From NCBI RefSeq assembly GCF_030817055.1, contig NZ_JAUSYV010000001.1:4736001-4800000 (forward strand): 64,000 bases of DNA, given 5' to 3'. The notes beneath the pieces were generated by a model, which did no database searches, had not been told where the DNA came from, and saw only the letters and a list, made by a program, of their open reading frames with translations. The stretch comes from Bacillus sp. V2I10 (lineage in GTDB: Bacteria; Bacillota; Bacilli; Bacillales; Bacillaceae). Below are positions 9,255 through 17,396 of this stretch, one piece after another. The stretch's first letter is position 1, and each line of letters begins with the position of its first letter. The position numbers and the translations under genes are program-made.

Positions 9255-9271
9255 CCTTCTCCCTCTCTTCT

Positions 9272-9823
9272 TTACGGATAATAAATCAGCAGAAAACAAT
9301 TTGCGGCCACATCCGCTTTGTTTTCATAAACATGCTCCCGATTAGCGGTGAATTTGATGGAGTCTCCTTTTTTCAGCTCATAATGCTCTTCTCCAATGGA
9401 AACGGCCATTTTACCTTCACTTACAAATAGATATTCTTCGACTCCGCTTAGATGCTGCTCTGATACATGCTTGCATCCCGGAAGCAGCTCAAGCAGAAAA
9501 ATTTCAAATTTCTTCTGCTGATCATAAGGAAAATAGGAAAAGACATTATATAATTCATTCAAATCCTGAACTGCTGTTTTATCTGTCCTGCGTACAACCG
9601 CAACACTGGTCTGTTTTTCTTCTACCAGAGACGAAAAAGAAACGCCAAGTCCGTTCGCAATTTTCCAGAGCGTATTAACGGTTGGACTTGATTGGCCTTT
9701 TTCAATTTGGGCAAGCATGCCTTTGCTCACTCCCGTAACAGCTGAAAGCTGATCAAGACTGTACTGCCGCATTTTACGGACATTTTTTAAATTGATGCCA
9801 ATTTGTTCCTGCAGTGATTTCAT
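9272..9823 (-). CDS. XRE-cupin transcriptional regulator of azlCD
   Basis: Transcription factor of 183 residues with two domains: an N-terminal XRE helix-turn-helix (about residues 8-62, including LDQLSAVTGVSKGMLAQIE) and a C-terminal cupin (about 110-180, including EEYLFVSEGKMAVSIG). Such proteins sense small molecules through the cupin. The start follows AGGGAGAAC. As first gene of the azlCD operon it most likely regulates that operon and itself. A small inverted repeat lies in the promoter region. The effector is unknown. Confidence 0.87.
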   Translation of the reverse strand: MKSLQEQIGINLKNVRKMRQYSLDQLSAVTGVSKGMLAQIEKGQSSPTVNTLWKIANGLGVSFSSLVEEKQTSVAVVRRTDKTAVQDLNELYNVFSYFPYDQQKKFEIFLLELLPGCKHVSEQHLSGVEEYLFVSEGKMAVSIGEEHYELKKGDSIKFTANREHVYENKADVAANCFLLIYYP

Positions 9824-9854
9824 AAGTTCTCCCTTTTAATTTGTTTTATATAGT

Positions 9855-9866
9855 ATACATTTGTAT
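9855..9866. promoter_or_regulatory. Candidate operator upstream of the XRE-azlCD operon
   Basis: ATACA-TT-TGTAT is a perfect inverted repeat in the AT-rich promoter region of the operon, overlapping a possible -10 box (TATACT on the minus strand). It is a candidate autoregulatory site; AT-rich palindromes also arise by chance. Confidence 0.3.
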
Positions 9867-9996
9867 TATATTTTGAACAATATAGAAATAGTAATATTCT
9901 GATTTTTAAGACTAAAGTTCAAGGAAATCTCCATCTATCTCTCGATTCTTTAAATCTGAATACAGTCTATTGTTAAGAAGAGGGGGGATAAAGGAG

Positions 9997-10515
9997 ATGA
10001 ATCATTCTCATGTTTTAGTTGTTGGCGGAACATGTATGCTTGCAGATGCATCCGTCTGGCTTGAACAGTATGCAGAAAAAGTATCGGTTATAGGGAGAAA
10101 GCAGCATAAATACAAAAAGCTGCAGGAAAGAATGAAGATTATGGTGACAAAGAAGACCCAAGACAGCACATTTAAATAGCGATTGAAAGATATGGCCCAA
10201 TCACACTTGTTGTCAGCTGAATTTCATTCTTACGCTTCTGAAGCATTAGACATCATTTCCGAAGAAGTCTCAAAATCGGCAGTTAGATGGCGGCTGTTTC
10301 ATATTCAAGGAAGCAGCAGTCACTTAGAGAAAAGAGCAGTTGATGTAATGCCAAACTGTTTATATCGTTCGATCCTTCTTGGGTTTGTTTTAGAAGCAGA
10401 TCATTCGAGATGGCTGACAAATAAGGAAATTGGCGAAGGAGTCATAAAAAGTATTGAAGAGGATATTAAAGATATGGTAATCGGCATCTTGGAGCCATGG
10501 GAAAAAAGACGATAG
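9997..10515 (+). pseudogene. Decayed short-chain dehydrogenase-like gene
   Basis: Remnant of a Rossmann-fold short-chain dehydrogenase-like protein of about 180 residues. The first part (HVLVVGGTCMLADASVWL, then VSVIGR) runs to a TAG at about 10177. The next segment continues in another frame (AIERYGPITLVVS), is stopped by TGA where a Trp codon is expected, and needs one more frame change to reach IHSYASEALDIISEEVS and the C-terminal SRWLTNKEIGEGVI and GILEPWEKR, which is open to 10515. So there are at least two frameshifts and one nonsense change. The glycine motif is also altered (GGTCM instead of GGTGM). These lesions together argue for true decay and not a single sequencing error. The neighbours give no clue to the former role. 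Confidence 0.8.
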
Positions 10516-10517
10516 AA

Positions 10518-10550
10518 AAAGCGGCCGGGCATTTGACCGCTTCCTTTTTA
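10518..10550. terminator. Bidirectional terminator between the pseudogene and echA
   Basis: AAGCGG and CCGCTT form a short stem with T-rich sequence on both sides, placed at the convergent junction. Confidence 0.55.
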
Positions 10551-11318
10551 TTTCCCTTTAAAAACAGGCTTTCGTTTTTCGCTGAAAGCCGCTAAAGCTT
10601 CAACACGGTCTTCGGTTGGGATCGTTACTTCATAAGCCTTGCGCTCAATATGCAAGCCTGTCTGAAGGTCTGCATTCATCCCCTGTTTGATTGCAAATTT
10701 AGCCTGCTGCAGAGCGATTGGCCCATTTCTAAGAATCTCTTCTGCAAGCTCTGCTGAAGCTGCCATGACATCAGGAGCTGTCTTTGAAACAAGACCATAC
10801 TCCAGTGCTTGCTTGGAAGTAATTTTGCGGGCAGTTAAAATAAGCTCAAGCGCTTTAGCCTCACCGATAATGCGCGGAAGACGCTGCGTTCCCCCTGCAC
10901 CAGGAATGATGCCAAGGCCTGTTTCGGTCAGCCCGACAGACGTGCCTTCTGCTATCAGCCTGAAATCACATGACAAAGCAAGCTCCATGCCCCCGCCGAA
11001 TGCATAACCGTTGATGGCTGCAATGGTGGGCTGAGGTAGAGCATCGATTTTAGTGAATACTTCTCCTATTTTATATAGGTTCCGCTTTACCTGCTGATCG
11101 GTCAGAGTCTTTCTCTCTTTCAGATCAGCGCCGGCACAAAATGCTTTTTCCCCTGCCCCTGTAAAAATGACCGCCCTTACATCAGAGTTCGTGCGAATAT
11201 CTTCAACTGCTTCCTCAAGCTCAAGCAAAGTGTCATAGTTAAAGCAGTTGAATACCTCCGGACGATTTAGCATCACAACGGCAAGGTTTTTTTCTATTGT
11301 GTATAAAATGTTGGTCAA
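10548..11318 (-). CDS. Enoyl-CoA hydratase (crotonase family)
   Basis: Crotonase-fold enoyl-CoA hydratase of 256 residues that hydrates trans-2-enoyl-CoA in fatty-acid beta-oxidation. The oxyanion-hole segments AFCAGADLKE and YAFGGGMELAL are present, and the catalytic stretch TGLGIIPGAGGTQRLPR carries the usual Glu just before it. The length is normal. It begins 17 bases after lcfB and so is the second gene of the FadR-controlled operon. The likely role is the hydration step after activation by LcfB. The crotonase family is broad, so the exact substrate is inferred from context. Confidence 0.88.
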   Translation of the reverse strand: MTNILYTIEKNLAVVMLNRPEVFNCFNYDTLLELEEAVEDIRTNSDVRAVIFTGAGEKAFCAGADLKERKTLTDQQVKRNLYKIGEVFTKIDALPQPTIAAINGYAFGGGMELALSCDFRLIAEGTSVGLTETGLGIIPGAGGTQRLPRIIGEAKALELILTARKITSKQALEYGLVSKTAPDVMAASAELAEEILRNGPIALQQAKFAIKQGMNADLQTGLHIERKAYEVTIPTEDRVEALAAFSEKRKPVFKGK

Positions 11319-11335
11319 AACAGATTTCCTCCCGA

Positions 11336-12892
11336 CTATTTTTGAAGGACTTGATCTTTTAGCGCCCTGCGTAAAATTTTCCCCGTTGTATTTTTAGGAA
11401 GTTCTTCTAAAAACTCAATGGAACTTGGAACTTTATACTTAGCTAAGTGTTCGCGGCAATATGCTTTTAATCCTTCTTCTGTCAGCGATTGATCATTTAA
11501 AACAACAAAGCATTTCACAGTTTCCCCCTGGTTAGGATCCGGAACGCCGACAACGGCCACTTCCACTACTCCGGGATGATTGTATAGCACTTCCTCGACT
11601 TCGCGCGGATAAACATTGTATCCGCCGACAATCACCATATCTTTTTTGCGGTCAACAATGGTAAAGTAGCCTTCCTCATCCATCGTGGCCAGATCCCCTG
11701 TATAAAGCCAGCCGTCCCGGATTGTATGGGTTGTTTCCTCAGGCATTTTATAATACCCCTTCATGACATTCGGCCCTTTTACAATCAGTTCGCCGACTTG
11801 TCCAGGAGGGACTTCTTCGCCTAATTCATTTACTACTTTATTTTCGATATTTAGAATGTTCGTGCCGATTGAGCCTGCTTTGCGCGGACGGTCAAGCGGA
11901 TTAAAGCACGTAACAGGAGAAGCCTCAGATAAACCGTAGCCTTCTGAAACCGCGACCTTAAACTTCTGTTCAAATCCTTTTAATAGGGCAACTGGCATGG
12001 ATGCTCCCCCTGAAATGCAGAGTCTAAGAGACTGTAAATCGTTTGCATCTCCCGCCTCATGCTGCAAAAGGAAATTATACATCGTCGGCACACCCGCAAA
12101 AACAGTAGCTTCATAGGTTTTAATCAGCTTAAAAACTTCAGCAGGACTGAAGCGCGGCACGATTAACAGTGTTGCTCCGCTGATCAGCGGCGCATTCAGT
12201 GAAACCGTCAAACAAAAAACATGGAACATTGGCAGTGTCGCTACCACCTTATCCCCATCATTCATTTTCAAATAAGACCCTACATCCTTCGCATTGCTGT
12301 ATAGATTCTTGTGTGTAAGCATTGCACCCTTAGGCTTACCTGTTGTGCCTGATGTATATAAGATGACGGCAACATCTTCTTCTGACAGGATCACTTCTTC
12401 CGGCTCAGACACAGATGAAGCAATTAAACTTGTAAACGATTTCAATTTTGTGCTGATTGAGAGAGCCGAAACATCCAATCCTGATTTAGCATCAGATGGA
12501 GGAGTTTCGCAAGAGATGATATGTTCCGCCATTGGCAAAACATCATTCATTTTTTCAAATAAAGGCAGCAGCACATCAAGGGTTACAATTGTTTTTACAT
12601 CACCATTGTTTAAAATATACCCGATTTCATCTGGTGTGTAGATTGGATTGATTGGAATGACTGTAGCACCAGCCCTCATTGCTCCATATAGTGATATAAC
12701 AAAATATGGTGAATTTCCAAGCACAAGAGCAAGGTGATCCCCTTTTTTCACTCCGAGCTTCTGCAGACCACCTGCAAATTTGCTGATTAAAACATCCAGT
12801 TCCCCATAGGATGTTTCCTTCCCCTCAAAGATAAACGCAGGCTTGTCTCTATGCGTTTTTGCGGATAAAGACAACTGTGATAATAAATTCAT
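11336..12892 (-). CDS. lcfB: Long-chain fatty acid-CoA ligase LcfB (YhfL)
   Basis: AMP-forming acyl-CoA synthetase (EC 6.2.1.3), 518 residues, which activates fatty acids to acyl-CoA for beta-oxidation. Motifs of the adenylating family are complete: LYTSGTTGKPKGAMLTHKN (P-loop), GYGLSEASP, YTGDLA and the C-terminal lysine in NTTGKILRR. The ATG at 12892 follows GGGGTGGGAG. It is the first gene of an operon with echA. A sigma-A promoter and an almost perfect FadR operator lie upstream. In B. subtilis lcfB (yhfL) is a member of the FadR regulon, which supports the assignment and predicts induction by long-chain acyl-CoA. Confidence 0.93.
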   Translation of the reverse strand: MNLLSQLSLSAKTHRDKPAFIFEGKETSYGELDVLISKFAGGLQKLGVKKGDHLALVLGNSPYFVISLYGAMRAGATVIPINPIYTPDEIGYILNNGDVKTIVTLDVLLPLFEKMNDVLPMAEHIISCETPPSDAKSGLDVSALSISTKLKSFTSLIASSVSEPEEVILSEEDVAVILYTSGTTGKPKGAMLTHKNLYSNAKDVGSYLKMNDGDKVVATLPMFHVFCLTVSLNAPLISGATLLIVPRFSPAEVFKLIKTYEATVFAGVPTMYNFLLQHEAGDANDLQSLRLCISGGASMPVALLKGFEQKFKVAVSEGYGLSEASPVTCFNPLDRPRKAGSIGTNILNIENKVVNELGEEVPPGQVGELIVKGPNVMKGYYKMPEETTHTIRDGWLYTGDLATMDEEGYFTIVDRKKDMVIVGGYNVYPREVEEVLYNHPGVVEVAVVGVPDPNQGETVKCFVVLNDQSLTEEGLKAYCREHLAKYKVPSSIEFLEELPKNTTGKILRRALKDQVLQK

Positions 12893-12910
12893 TCTCCCAC
12901 CCCTTTAAAA

Positions 12911-12930
12911 ATGAATGAATAACCATTCAT
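12911..12930. promoter_or_regulatory. FadR operator of lcfB-echA
   Basis: ATGAATGAATAACCATTCAT fits the B. subtilis FadR box (TGAATGANTANTCATTCA) at all but one base. It sits about 20-40 bases downstream of the predicted transcription start, where the repressor would block elongation until long-chain acyl-CoA binds it. Confidence 0.85.
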
Positions 12931-12957
12931 TTTCTAAAAATTTAAAACTATAAGTCT

Positions 12958-12986
12958 ATTATATTTTATGGAACAGAAATTCTCAA
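12958..12986 (-). promoter_or_regulatory. Sigma-A promoter of lcfB-echA
   Basis: On the minus strand TTGAGA is followed after 17 bases by a perfect TATAAT. Confidence 0.75.
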
Positions 12987-13010
12987 GAAACTGCTCGCCT
13001 AAATTATTTC

Positions 13011-13041
13011 AAAAAAAAGATGCCCGATTTTTCGGACATCC
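13011..13041 (-). terminator. Terminator of the yhfI-lplJ operon
   Basis: On the minus strand GATGTCCGA and TCGGGCATC pair (one G-T), followed by eight T. Confidence 0.8.
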
Positions 13042-13051
13042 CTTACTTGCA

Positions 13052-14041
13052 TTAATACAGCAGCTCGATAAATTGATCTTTTTCCACGTTTCCAAAATAG
13101 TGTTTGATATCAACATCCTTGAGAGCCATTTCAATTGATGAACGATCATATTGCAGACCTTTTAAGCCGTTTTCAATTTCTTCAATATCTCCGACTCCAA
13201 AGAAATCCCCGAAAATTTTGCAGTTTTCAATCCTGCCTTTTTGAACTTCCAGACGGATATCAATTTGGCCGATAGGAAAACGGTTTGAGTGCTGAAGATT
13301 AAAGGCTGGCGATTTGCCGTAATTCCAGTTCCAGTTTTGATAGCGTTCTTTTGAGAGTTCATTGATCTTTTCCCAATCAGAATCTGTCAGTTTATACTGG
13401 GGAATTTCGCCATCTGTATCAAAGATATAACGGAGAATGATTTCTCTGAATTGTTCAATCGTGATTTTTTCTTCAAGAAATTCGCTGATGTTTGCTACCC
13501 TGCTGCGAATCGATTTTATGCCTTTGGATTCAATCTTGTCTTTTTTCACCTTTAAAGCGGAAACAACATTCTCCATCTCTGAATCTAACAGGAGTGTGCC
13601 ATGGCTGAACATTCTGCCTCTCGCCAAGAACTGAGCGTTGCCGGATATTTTTCTGCCTTCAGCTAAAATATCATTCCTTCCGCTAAGCTCTGCATCTACT
13701 CCAAGACGTTTTAATGCACGGGTCACAGGTTCAGTGAATTTTTTGAAATTGTGAAAGCTGTCTCCATCGTCTTTCGTAATAAAGCTGAAATTCAAGTTTC
13801 CAAGATCGTGGTAAACCGCTCCGCCCCCCGATAATCTGCGGACAACATGCAGCCCTTGATCTTCTACATATTTCGTATTAATTTCTTCTATTGTATTTTG
13901 ATTCTTCCCAATGATGATCGAAGGTTCATTAATATAGAAAAGCAGGTAAGTTTGTTCAGGATCTAAATTTTTCAGGCAATACTCTTCGATCGCCAGATTT
14001 ATTCTTGGATCGGTAATCCCTTGATTATCGATAAATAGCAT
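13052..14041 (-). CDS. lplJ: Lipoate-protein ligase LplJ
   Basis: Lipoate-protein ligase, 329 residues, that activates free lipoate with ATP and attaches it to lipoyl domains (GcvH and 2-oxoacid dehydrogenase E2) in the cytoplasm. The LplA-type catalytic domain carries RRLSGGGAVYHDLGNLNFSF (about residues 69-88), NDILAEGRKISGNAQ and FSHGTLLLDS, and is followed by the C-terminal accessory domain. The ATG at 14041 follows AGGAGG. It lies 12 bases after yhfI, as in B. subtilis (yhfI-yhfJ), so one operon. The function is firm by family; no regulatory site is evident. Confidence 0.95.
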   Translation of the reverse strand: MLFIDNQGITDPRINLAIEEYCLKNLDPEQTYLLFYINEPSIIIGKNQNTIEEINTKYVEDQGLHVVRRLSGGGAVYHDLGNLNFSFITKDDGDSFHNFKKFTEPVTRALKRLGVDAELSGRNDILAEGRKISGNAQFLARGRMFSHGTLLLDSEMENVVSALKVKKDKIESKGIKSIRSRVANISEFLEEKITIEQFREIILRYIFDTDGEIPQYKLTDSDWEKINELSKERYQNWNWNYGKSPAFNLQHSNRFPIGQIDIRLEVQKGRIENCKIFGDFFGVGDIEEIENGLKGLQYDRSSIEMALKDVDIKHYFGNVEKDQFIELLY

Positions 14042-14053
14042 TTTTTGTTCCTC

Positions 14054-14794
14054 CTAATTTTCCTGAGTCCACTGTAAGCCGGAAGCAGCAAGGCGGACAG
14101 GGCCTTTATAAATGGTCTTGGCTTCTGCAACTAAGTCCAAATGATTACCGAAATGCGGCAAATGAGTAAGTATTAATTCCTTTACGGAAGCACGGTTCGC
14201 CAGGTTTGCTGCATCGAAGCTATTCATATGGCCTGCACCTGACCCATCCATCTCACCGTAAAAATTGCACTCGCAAAGAAGCAGGTCTGCATTTTCCGAA
14301 AAGGGAATAAACTCCTGGGTGAAGCTTGAATCAGCTGTATAAACGACTTCTGAAACACCATCAGAAATCCTCATTGCAAAGCAGTCAACCGGATGCTTTG
14401 TTTTTAAAAAACGAATGGTGAAAGGACCGATTTGAATCTGTTCATTAGGATTATAAGCCTTCCCTATTGTTGCGTCTTTATATGTAAGTCTTGCAAATTC
14501 CTTCTGATCGACAGCATGTCCATAGATCGGCAGTGCTTTATTGCTCTTTTTTAAATACGCAGCAATCAGCCTTGCAAATTGCAGAGGTCCCACATCTGAA
14601 ATATGGTCATGGTGATAGTGGGAAAGAATGACAGCATCAAGCTCTTCAGGCTTCACATAATTCTGCAGCTTTGATAAAACAGCACTTCCGCAGTCTACAA
14701 GCAGCCTAAACCCGTCAGATTCAAAAAGATATCCTGATGACGCCTCATTAACAGCAGGATAACCGCCCCAAAAACCAACAACTGTTACCTTCAT
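14054..14794 (-). CDS. yhfI: MBL-fold metallohydrolase YhfI
   Basis: Metallo-beta-lactamase-fold hydrolase of 246 residues, related to the RNase Z/arylsulfatase-like group. The metal motif SHYHHDHISD (about residues 58-67) is complete, and further ligands appear at TKHPVDCFAM, YTADSSF and LTHLPHFG. No signal peptide is seen, so it is cytoplasmic. The start follows AGGAGG. It is co-transcribed with lplJ downstream. The substrate is unknown; the long-standing linkage with lipoate ligase is the only hint. Confidence 0.88.
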   Translation of the reverse strand: MKVTVVGFWGGYPAVNEASSGYLFESDGFRLLVDCGSAVLSKLQNYVKPEELDAVILSHYHHDHISDVGPLQFARLIAAYLKKSNKALPIYGHAVDQKEFARLTYKDATIGKAYNPNEQIQIGPFTIRFLKTKHPVDCFAMRISDGVSEVVYTADSSFTQEFIPFSENADLLLCECNFYGEMDGSGAGHMNSFDAANLANRASVKELILTHLPHFGNHLDLVAEAKTIYKGPVRLAASGLQWTQEN

Positions 14795-14880
14795 TACAAT
14801 CCTCCTTTATTTATATTCCTACCTCTCAATATACCCATTTTTATAAAAAATTGCATGTTTTATGATATTGTTACAAAACA

Positions 14881-14900
14881 GATGTTGACATGTCATCATC
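14881..14900. promoter_or_regulatory. 20-bp near-perfect palindrome over the yhfH promoter
   Basis: GATGTTGACATGTCATCATC pairs at 9 of 10 positions per arm around a perfect TGACATGTCA core. It covers the -35 region of yhfH and lies between the divergent yhfI and yhfH genes. I recognise no known Bacillus operator in it. Confidence 0.5.
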
Positions 14901-14914
14901 TGTTATAATACAAT
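14885..14914 (+). promoter_or_regulatory. Sigma-A promoter of yhfH
   Basis: A perfect TTGACA is followed after 18 bases by TACAAT. A perfect TATAAT lies inside this spacer but only 13 bases from the -35 box, so the true -10 box is uncertain. Confidence 0.6.
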
Positions 14915-14944
14915 GACATTAACAACAACTTGGAGGGGATACCA

Positions 14945-15079
14945 ATGTTAGTTAAAATGACTGAATTTTTCAAAAACCTGCCTGCAAAGAAGTGCTTGGA
15001 GTGCGGGGATAAAATTGAAGAACAGCATGAGTGTTATGGCAATACATGCGATAAATGCATGAAAATTAATCACATTTAA
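14945..15079 (+). CDS. yhfH: YhfH, 44-residue zinc-ribbon-like protein
   Basis: Tiny protein of 44 residues. It has the start ATG at 14945 after GGAGGGGAT, a promoter and a terminator, so it is a real gene. The sequence has an amphipathic start (MTEFFKNLPAKK) followed by CLECG and CDKC pairs plus one further Cys, the pattern of a small zinc ribbon. It matches B. subtilis YhfH in length, Cys pattern and position beside yhfI. The function is unknown. Confidence 0.85.
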   Translation: MLVKMTEFFKNLPAKKCLECGDKIEEQHECYGNTCDKCMKINHI

Positions 15080-15111
15080 CCTTCGTTCATCCTAACAATA
15101 CCTATATTTAT

Positions 15112-15142
15112 AGAAAGAACCTTGCGTTCTTTCTCTTTTTTT
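15112..15142 (+). terminator. Terminator of yhfH
   Basis: AGAAAGAAC and GTTCTTTCT form the stem with a 5-base loop, followed by CTTTTTTT. Confidence 0.85.
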
Positions 15143-15145
15143 ATG

Positions 15146-15174
15146 CAAAAAAAGACACTGATTTTTCAGTGTCT
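15146..15174 (-). terminator. Terminator of the catalase gene
   Basis: On the minus strand GACACTGA and TCAGTGTC form the stem, followed by seven T. Confidence 0.85.
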
Positions 15175-15185
15175 CCTCCGCTATT

Positions 15186-17240
15186 CTAAACTTCTCTGTC
15201 CCAGTGGCGATGCTCGGCTGCAGCTGCAATAAATGCATCAGAGAAAGTCGCAGCTTTTTCTGCATCTTCAGCTACTACTACGCCTGAACCATTGCCAATT
15301 CCTGCTGCCTCTAGAATCTCGGCAGCTTCATATGCTGCCCCAATCGCTTTGAAATGGCTGAAGCCTTCTTTCAAGAATGCAATCGCTTCTTTTTTCTGCA
15401 ATAAGAGGTCCCTGCTTTTAGCACCTCCTGCAACGTAAATGGAGTCAAATAAAACGGAATCACTGGTTAGGAAAGTATGATCCACTTCAAGCTCGTGACC
15501 GTCATCACTTTTAAGCGGGCTCAGGGTGTGACTGACCACTTCTGGCGTCATACCTGCTGCTTCCAAAGCACTTAAGAATGGATTTAGTTGAGAAGCATTG
15601 TATCCGTCCTCAACTAGAACAGCTACTTTGCGTGTATCCGGAACTTTTATTGTTTTTTCCTGACTGAGTGCAGGGGATGAGTTCGTTACACCTGACTCTG
15701 AAGTATCCTTATTGACGGCAGCCCCAATGCCGGCTGCGACTTCTTCTGCAAGCCTCCTATCTATGGCACTGATCATGTCTACAACCTGCTGCTGAACATC
15801 TTTGCTCTTCACTTTTCCAAGCTCAAAGCGGAAGGCTGCAGTCATGTGCTGCTTTTCAATTTCTGTCATGCTGTTCCAGAACAGCTTAGCCTGTGAAAAA
15901 TGATCCTTAAAGCTTTCACTGCGCTGACGGATTTTACTTCCCTCTACCTTTTCCTGATAATGGACATAGCCGCCTTCTTCCTCTGCAGCGGGATGAGGGT
16001 CATTTTGAGCAAGCGAATTTTTGTGATAAGCTGTCTGACCGCGATTGATCGCCATACGGTGCATGCCGTCTCTTTGGTTGTTATGGAACGGACAGACGGG
16101 ACGATTAATCGGAAGCTCATGGAAGTTTGGACCTCCAAGTCTTGAGAGCTGTGTATCTGTATATGAAAATAAACGCCCCTGAAGCAAAGGATCATTTGAA
16201 AAATCAATGCCCGGCACTACACTGCCCGGATGGAAGGCAACCTGCTCTGTTTCGGCAAACACGTTATCCTGATTGCGGTCCAGTTTCATTTTTCCAATCA
16301 ATTTTACCGGAATGATTTCCTCCGGCCATAGTTTTGTCGGATCGAGAATGTCAAAGTCGAAGTTAAATTCATCCTCTTCTTCTATCATTTGAACACCAAG
16401 CTCGTACTCAGGATAGTCACCATTTTCGATAGCTTCATAGAGATCCCGTCTATGAAAATCAGGGTCTTTTCCTGCAAGCTTTTGAGCTTCATCCCAGACA
16501 AGAGAATGAACACCAAGCTTCGGCTTCCAGTGGAATTTAACAAAACGTCCCTTTCCTTCCTCATTTACAAATCTGAATGTATGTACGCCAAATCCCTCCA
16601 TCATCCGGTAGCTTCGCGGGATTGCCCTGTCTGACATTGCCCACATAATCATATGTGCTGATTCCTGATTGTTAGCAATGAAATCCCAGAACGTATCGTG
16701 AGCAGTAGACGCCTGAGGCATTTCATTATGCGGTTCAGGTTTTAATGCGTGTACCAAATCCGGAAACTTAATCGCATCCTGAATGAAGAAAACCGGAATG
16801 TTATTTCCGACTAGATCATAATTTCCTTCTTCCGTATAAAACTTCGTTGCAAATCCCCTTACATCCCTTACTGTATCACCTGAACCCCTGGAGCCCGCCA
16901 CCGTTGAAAAACGGACAAATACAGGGGTTTTAACAGATGGATCCTGAAGAAATTTAGCTTTTGTGAACTCTTTCATCGGCTCGTAAACCTGAAAATAACC
17001 ATGAGCCCCGTAGCCCATAGCATGCACAATTCGTTCAGGAATGCGCTCATGATCGAAATGAGTCATCTTTTCCCTGAAATGAAAATCTTCCATTAATGTT
17101 GGGCCCCTGACACCCGCTTTCAAAGAATGCTCATCATCTGAAACACGCAGCCCCTGATTCGTTGTCAGCTTTTTCCCCGTATCATCCACCCGGTAGGCTT
17201 CTAACTGTTCGTCCTTGCTATTTTTAGAATGCTTGTCCAA
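15186..17240 (-). CDS. katE: Large-subunit heme catalase (KatE/HPII type)
   Basis: Monofunctional heme catalase of the large-subunit clade, 684 residues, which breaks down hydrogen peroxide. The catalase core spans about residues 25-510: IVHAMGYGAHGYFQVYEP carries the distal His (family form usually HARG; here HAMG), FSTVAGSRGSGDTVRD is the heme-pocket signature, and LFSYTDTQLSRLG holds the proximal Tyr. A DJ-1/PfpI-like domain follows from about 530 (RKVAVLVEDGYNAS, YVAGGAKSRDLL). The start appears to be TTG at 17240 with AAGGA 10 bases upstream; a nearby ATG is out of frame. The B. subtilis homologue is a sigma-B general stress protein, and a weak sigma-B-like promoter lies upstream. Confidence 0.93.
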   Translation of the reverse strand: MDKHSKNSKDEQLEAYRVDDTGKKLTTNQGLRVSDDEHSLKAGVRGPTLMEDFHFREKMTHFDHERIPERIVHAMGYGAHGYFQVYEPMKEFTKAKFLQDPSVKTPVFVRFSTVAGSRGSGDTVRDVRGFATKFYTEEGNYDLVGNNIPVFFIQDAIKFPDLVHALKPEPHNEMPQASTAHDTFWDFIANNQESAHMIMWAMSDRAIPRSYRMMEGFGVHTFRFVNEEGKGRFVKFHWKPKLGVHSLVWDEAQKLAGKDPDFHRRDLYEAIENGDYPEYELGVQMIEEEDEFNFDFDILDPTKLWPEEIIPVKLIGKMKLDRNQDNVFAETEQVAFHPGSVVPGIDFSNDPLLQGRLFSYTDTQLSRLGGPNFHELPINRPVCPFHNNQRDGMHRMAINRGQTAYHKNSLAQNDPHPAAEEEGGYVHYQEKVEGSKIRQRSESFKDHFSQAKLFWNSMTEIEKQHMTAAFRFELGKVKSKDVQQQVVDMISAIDRRLAEEVAAGIGAAVNKDTSESGVTNSSPALSQEKTIKVPDTRKVAVLVEDGYNASQLNPFLSALEAAGMTPEVVSHTLSPLKSDDGHELEVDHTFLTSDSVLFDSIYVAGGAKSRDLLLQKKEAIAFLKEGFSHFKAIGAAYEAAEILEAAGIGNGSGVVVAEDAEKAATFSDAFIAAAAEHRHWDREV

Positions 17241-17282
17241 TTGGATTCATTCCTTCCGTTCTATTATATTTACTCTATTGAA

Positions 17283-17308
17283 TTACCACATATTTTCGAC
17301 ATTGAAAC
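17283..17308 (-). promoter_or_regulatory. Possible sigma-B promoter of katE
   Basis: On the minus strand GTTTCA is followed after 14 bases by TGGTAA, against a consensus of GTTTAA and GGGTAT. The match is partial. Known sigma-B control of katE is the main support. Confidence 0.35.
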
Positions 17309-17334
17309 CCTCCTTAGGTTATTCTCCATCCATC

Positions 17335-17361
17335 AAAAAAGACACTGCTTTAATCAGTGTC
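17335..17361 (-). terminator. Terminator of the LacI-type regulator gene
   Basis: On the minus strand GACACTG and CAGTGTC form the stem, followed by TTTTTTG. Confidence 0.8.
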
Positions 17362-17396
17362 CTGTAAGTGCTCTATTCGAGATTGTTATTTACCAG

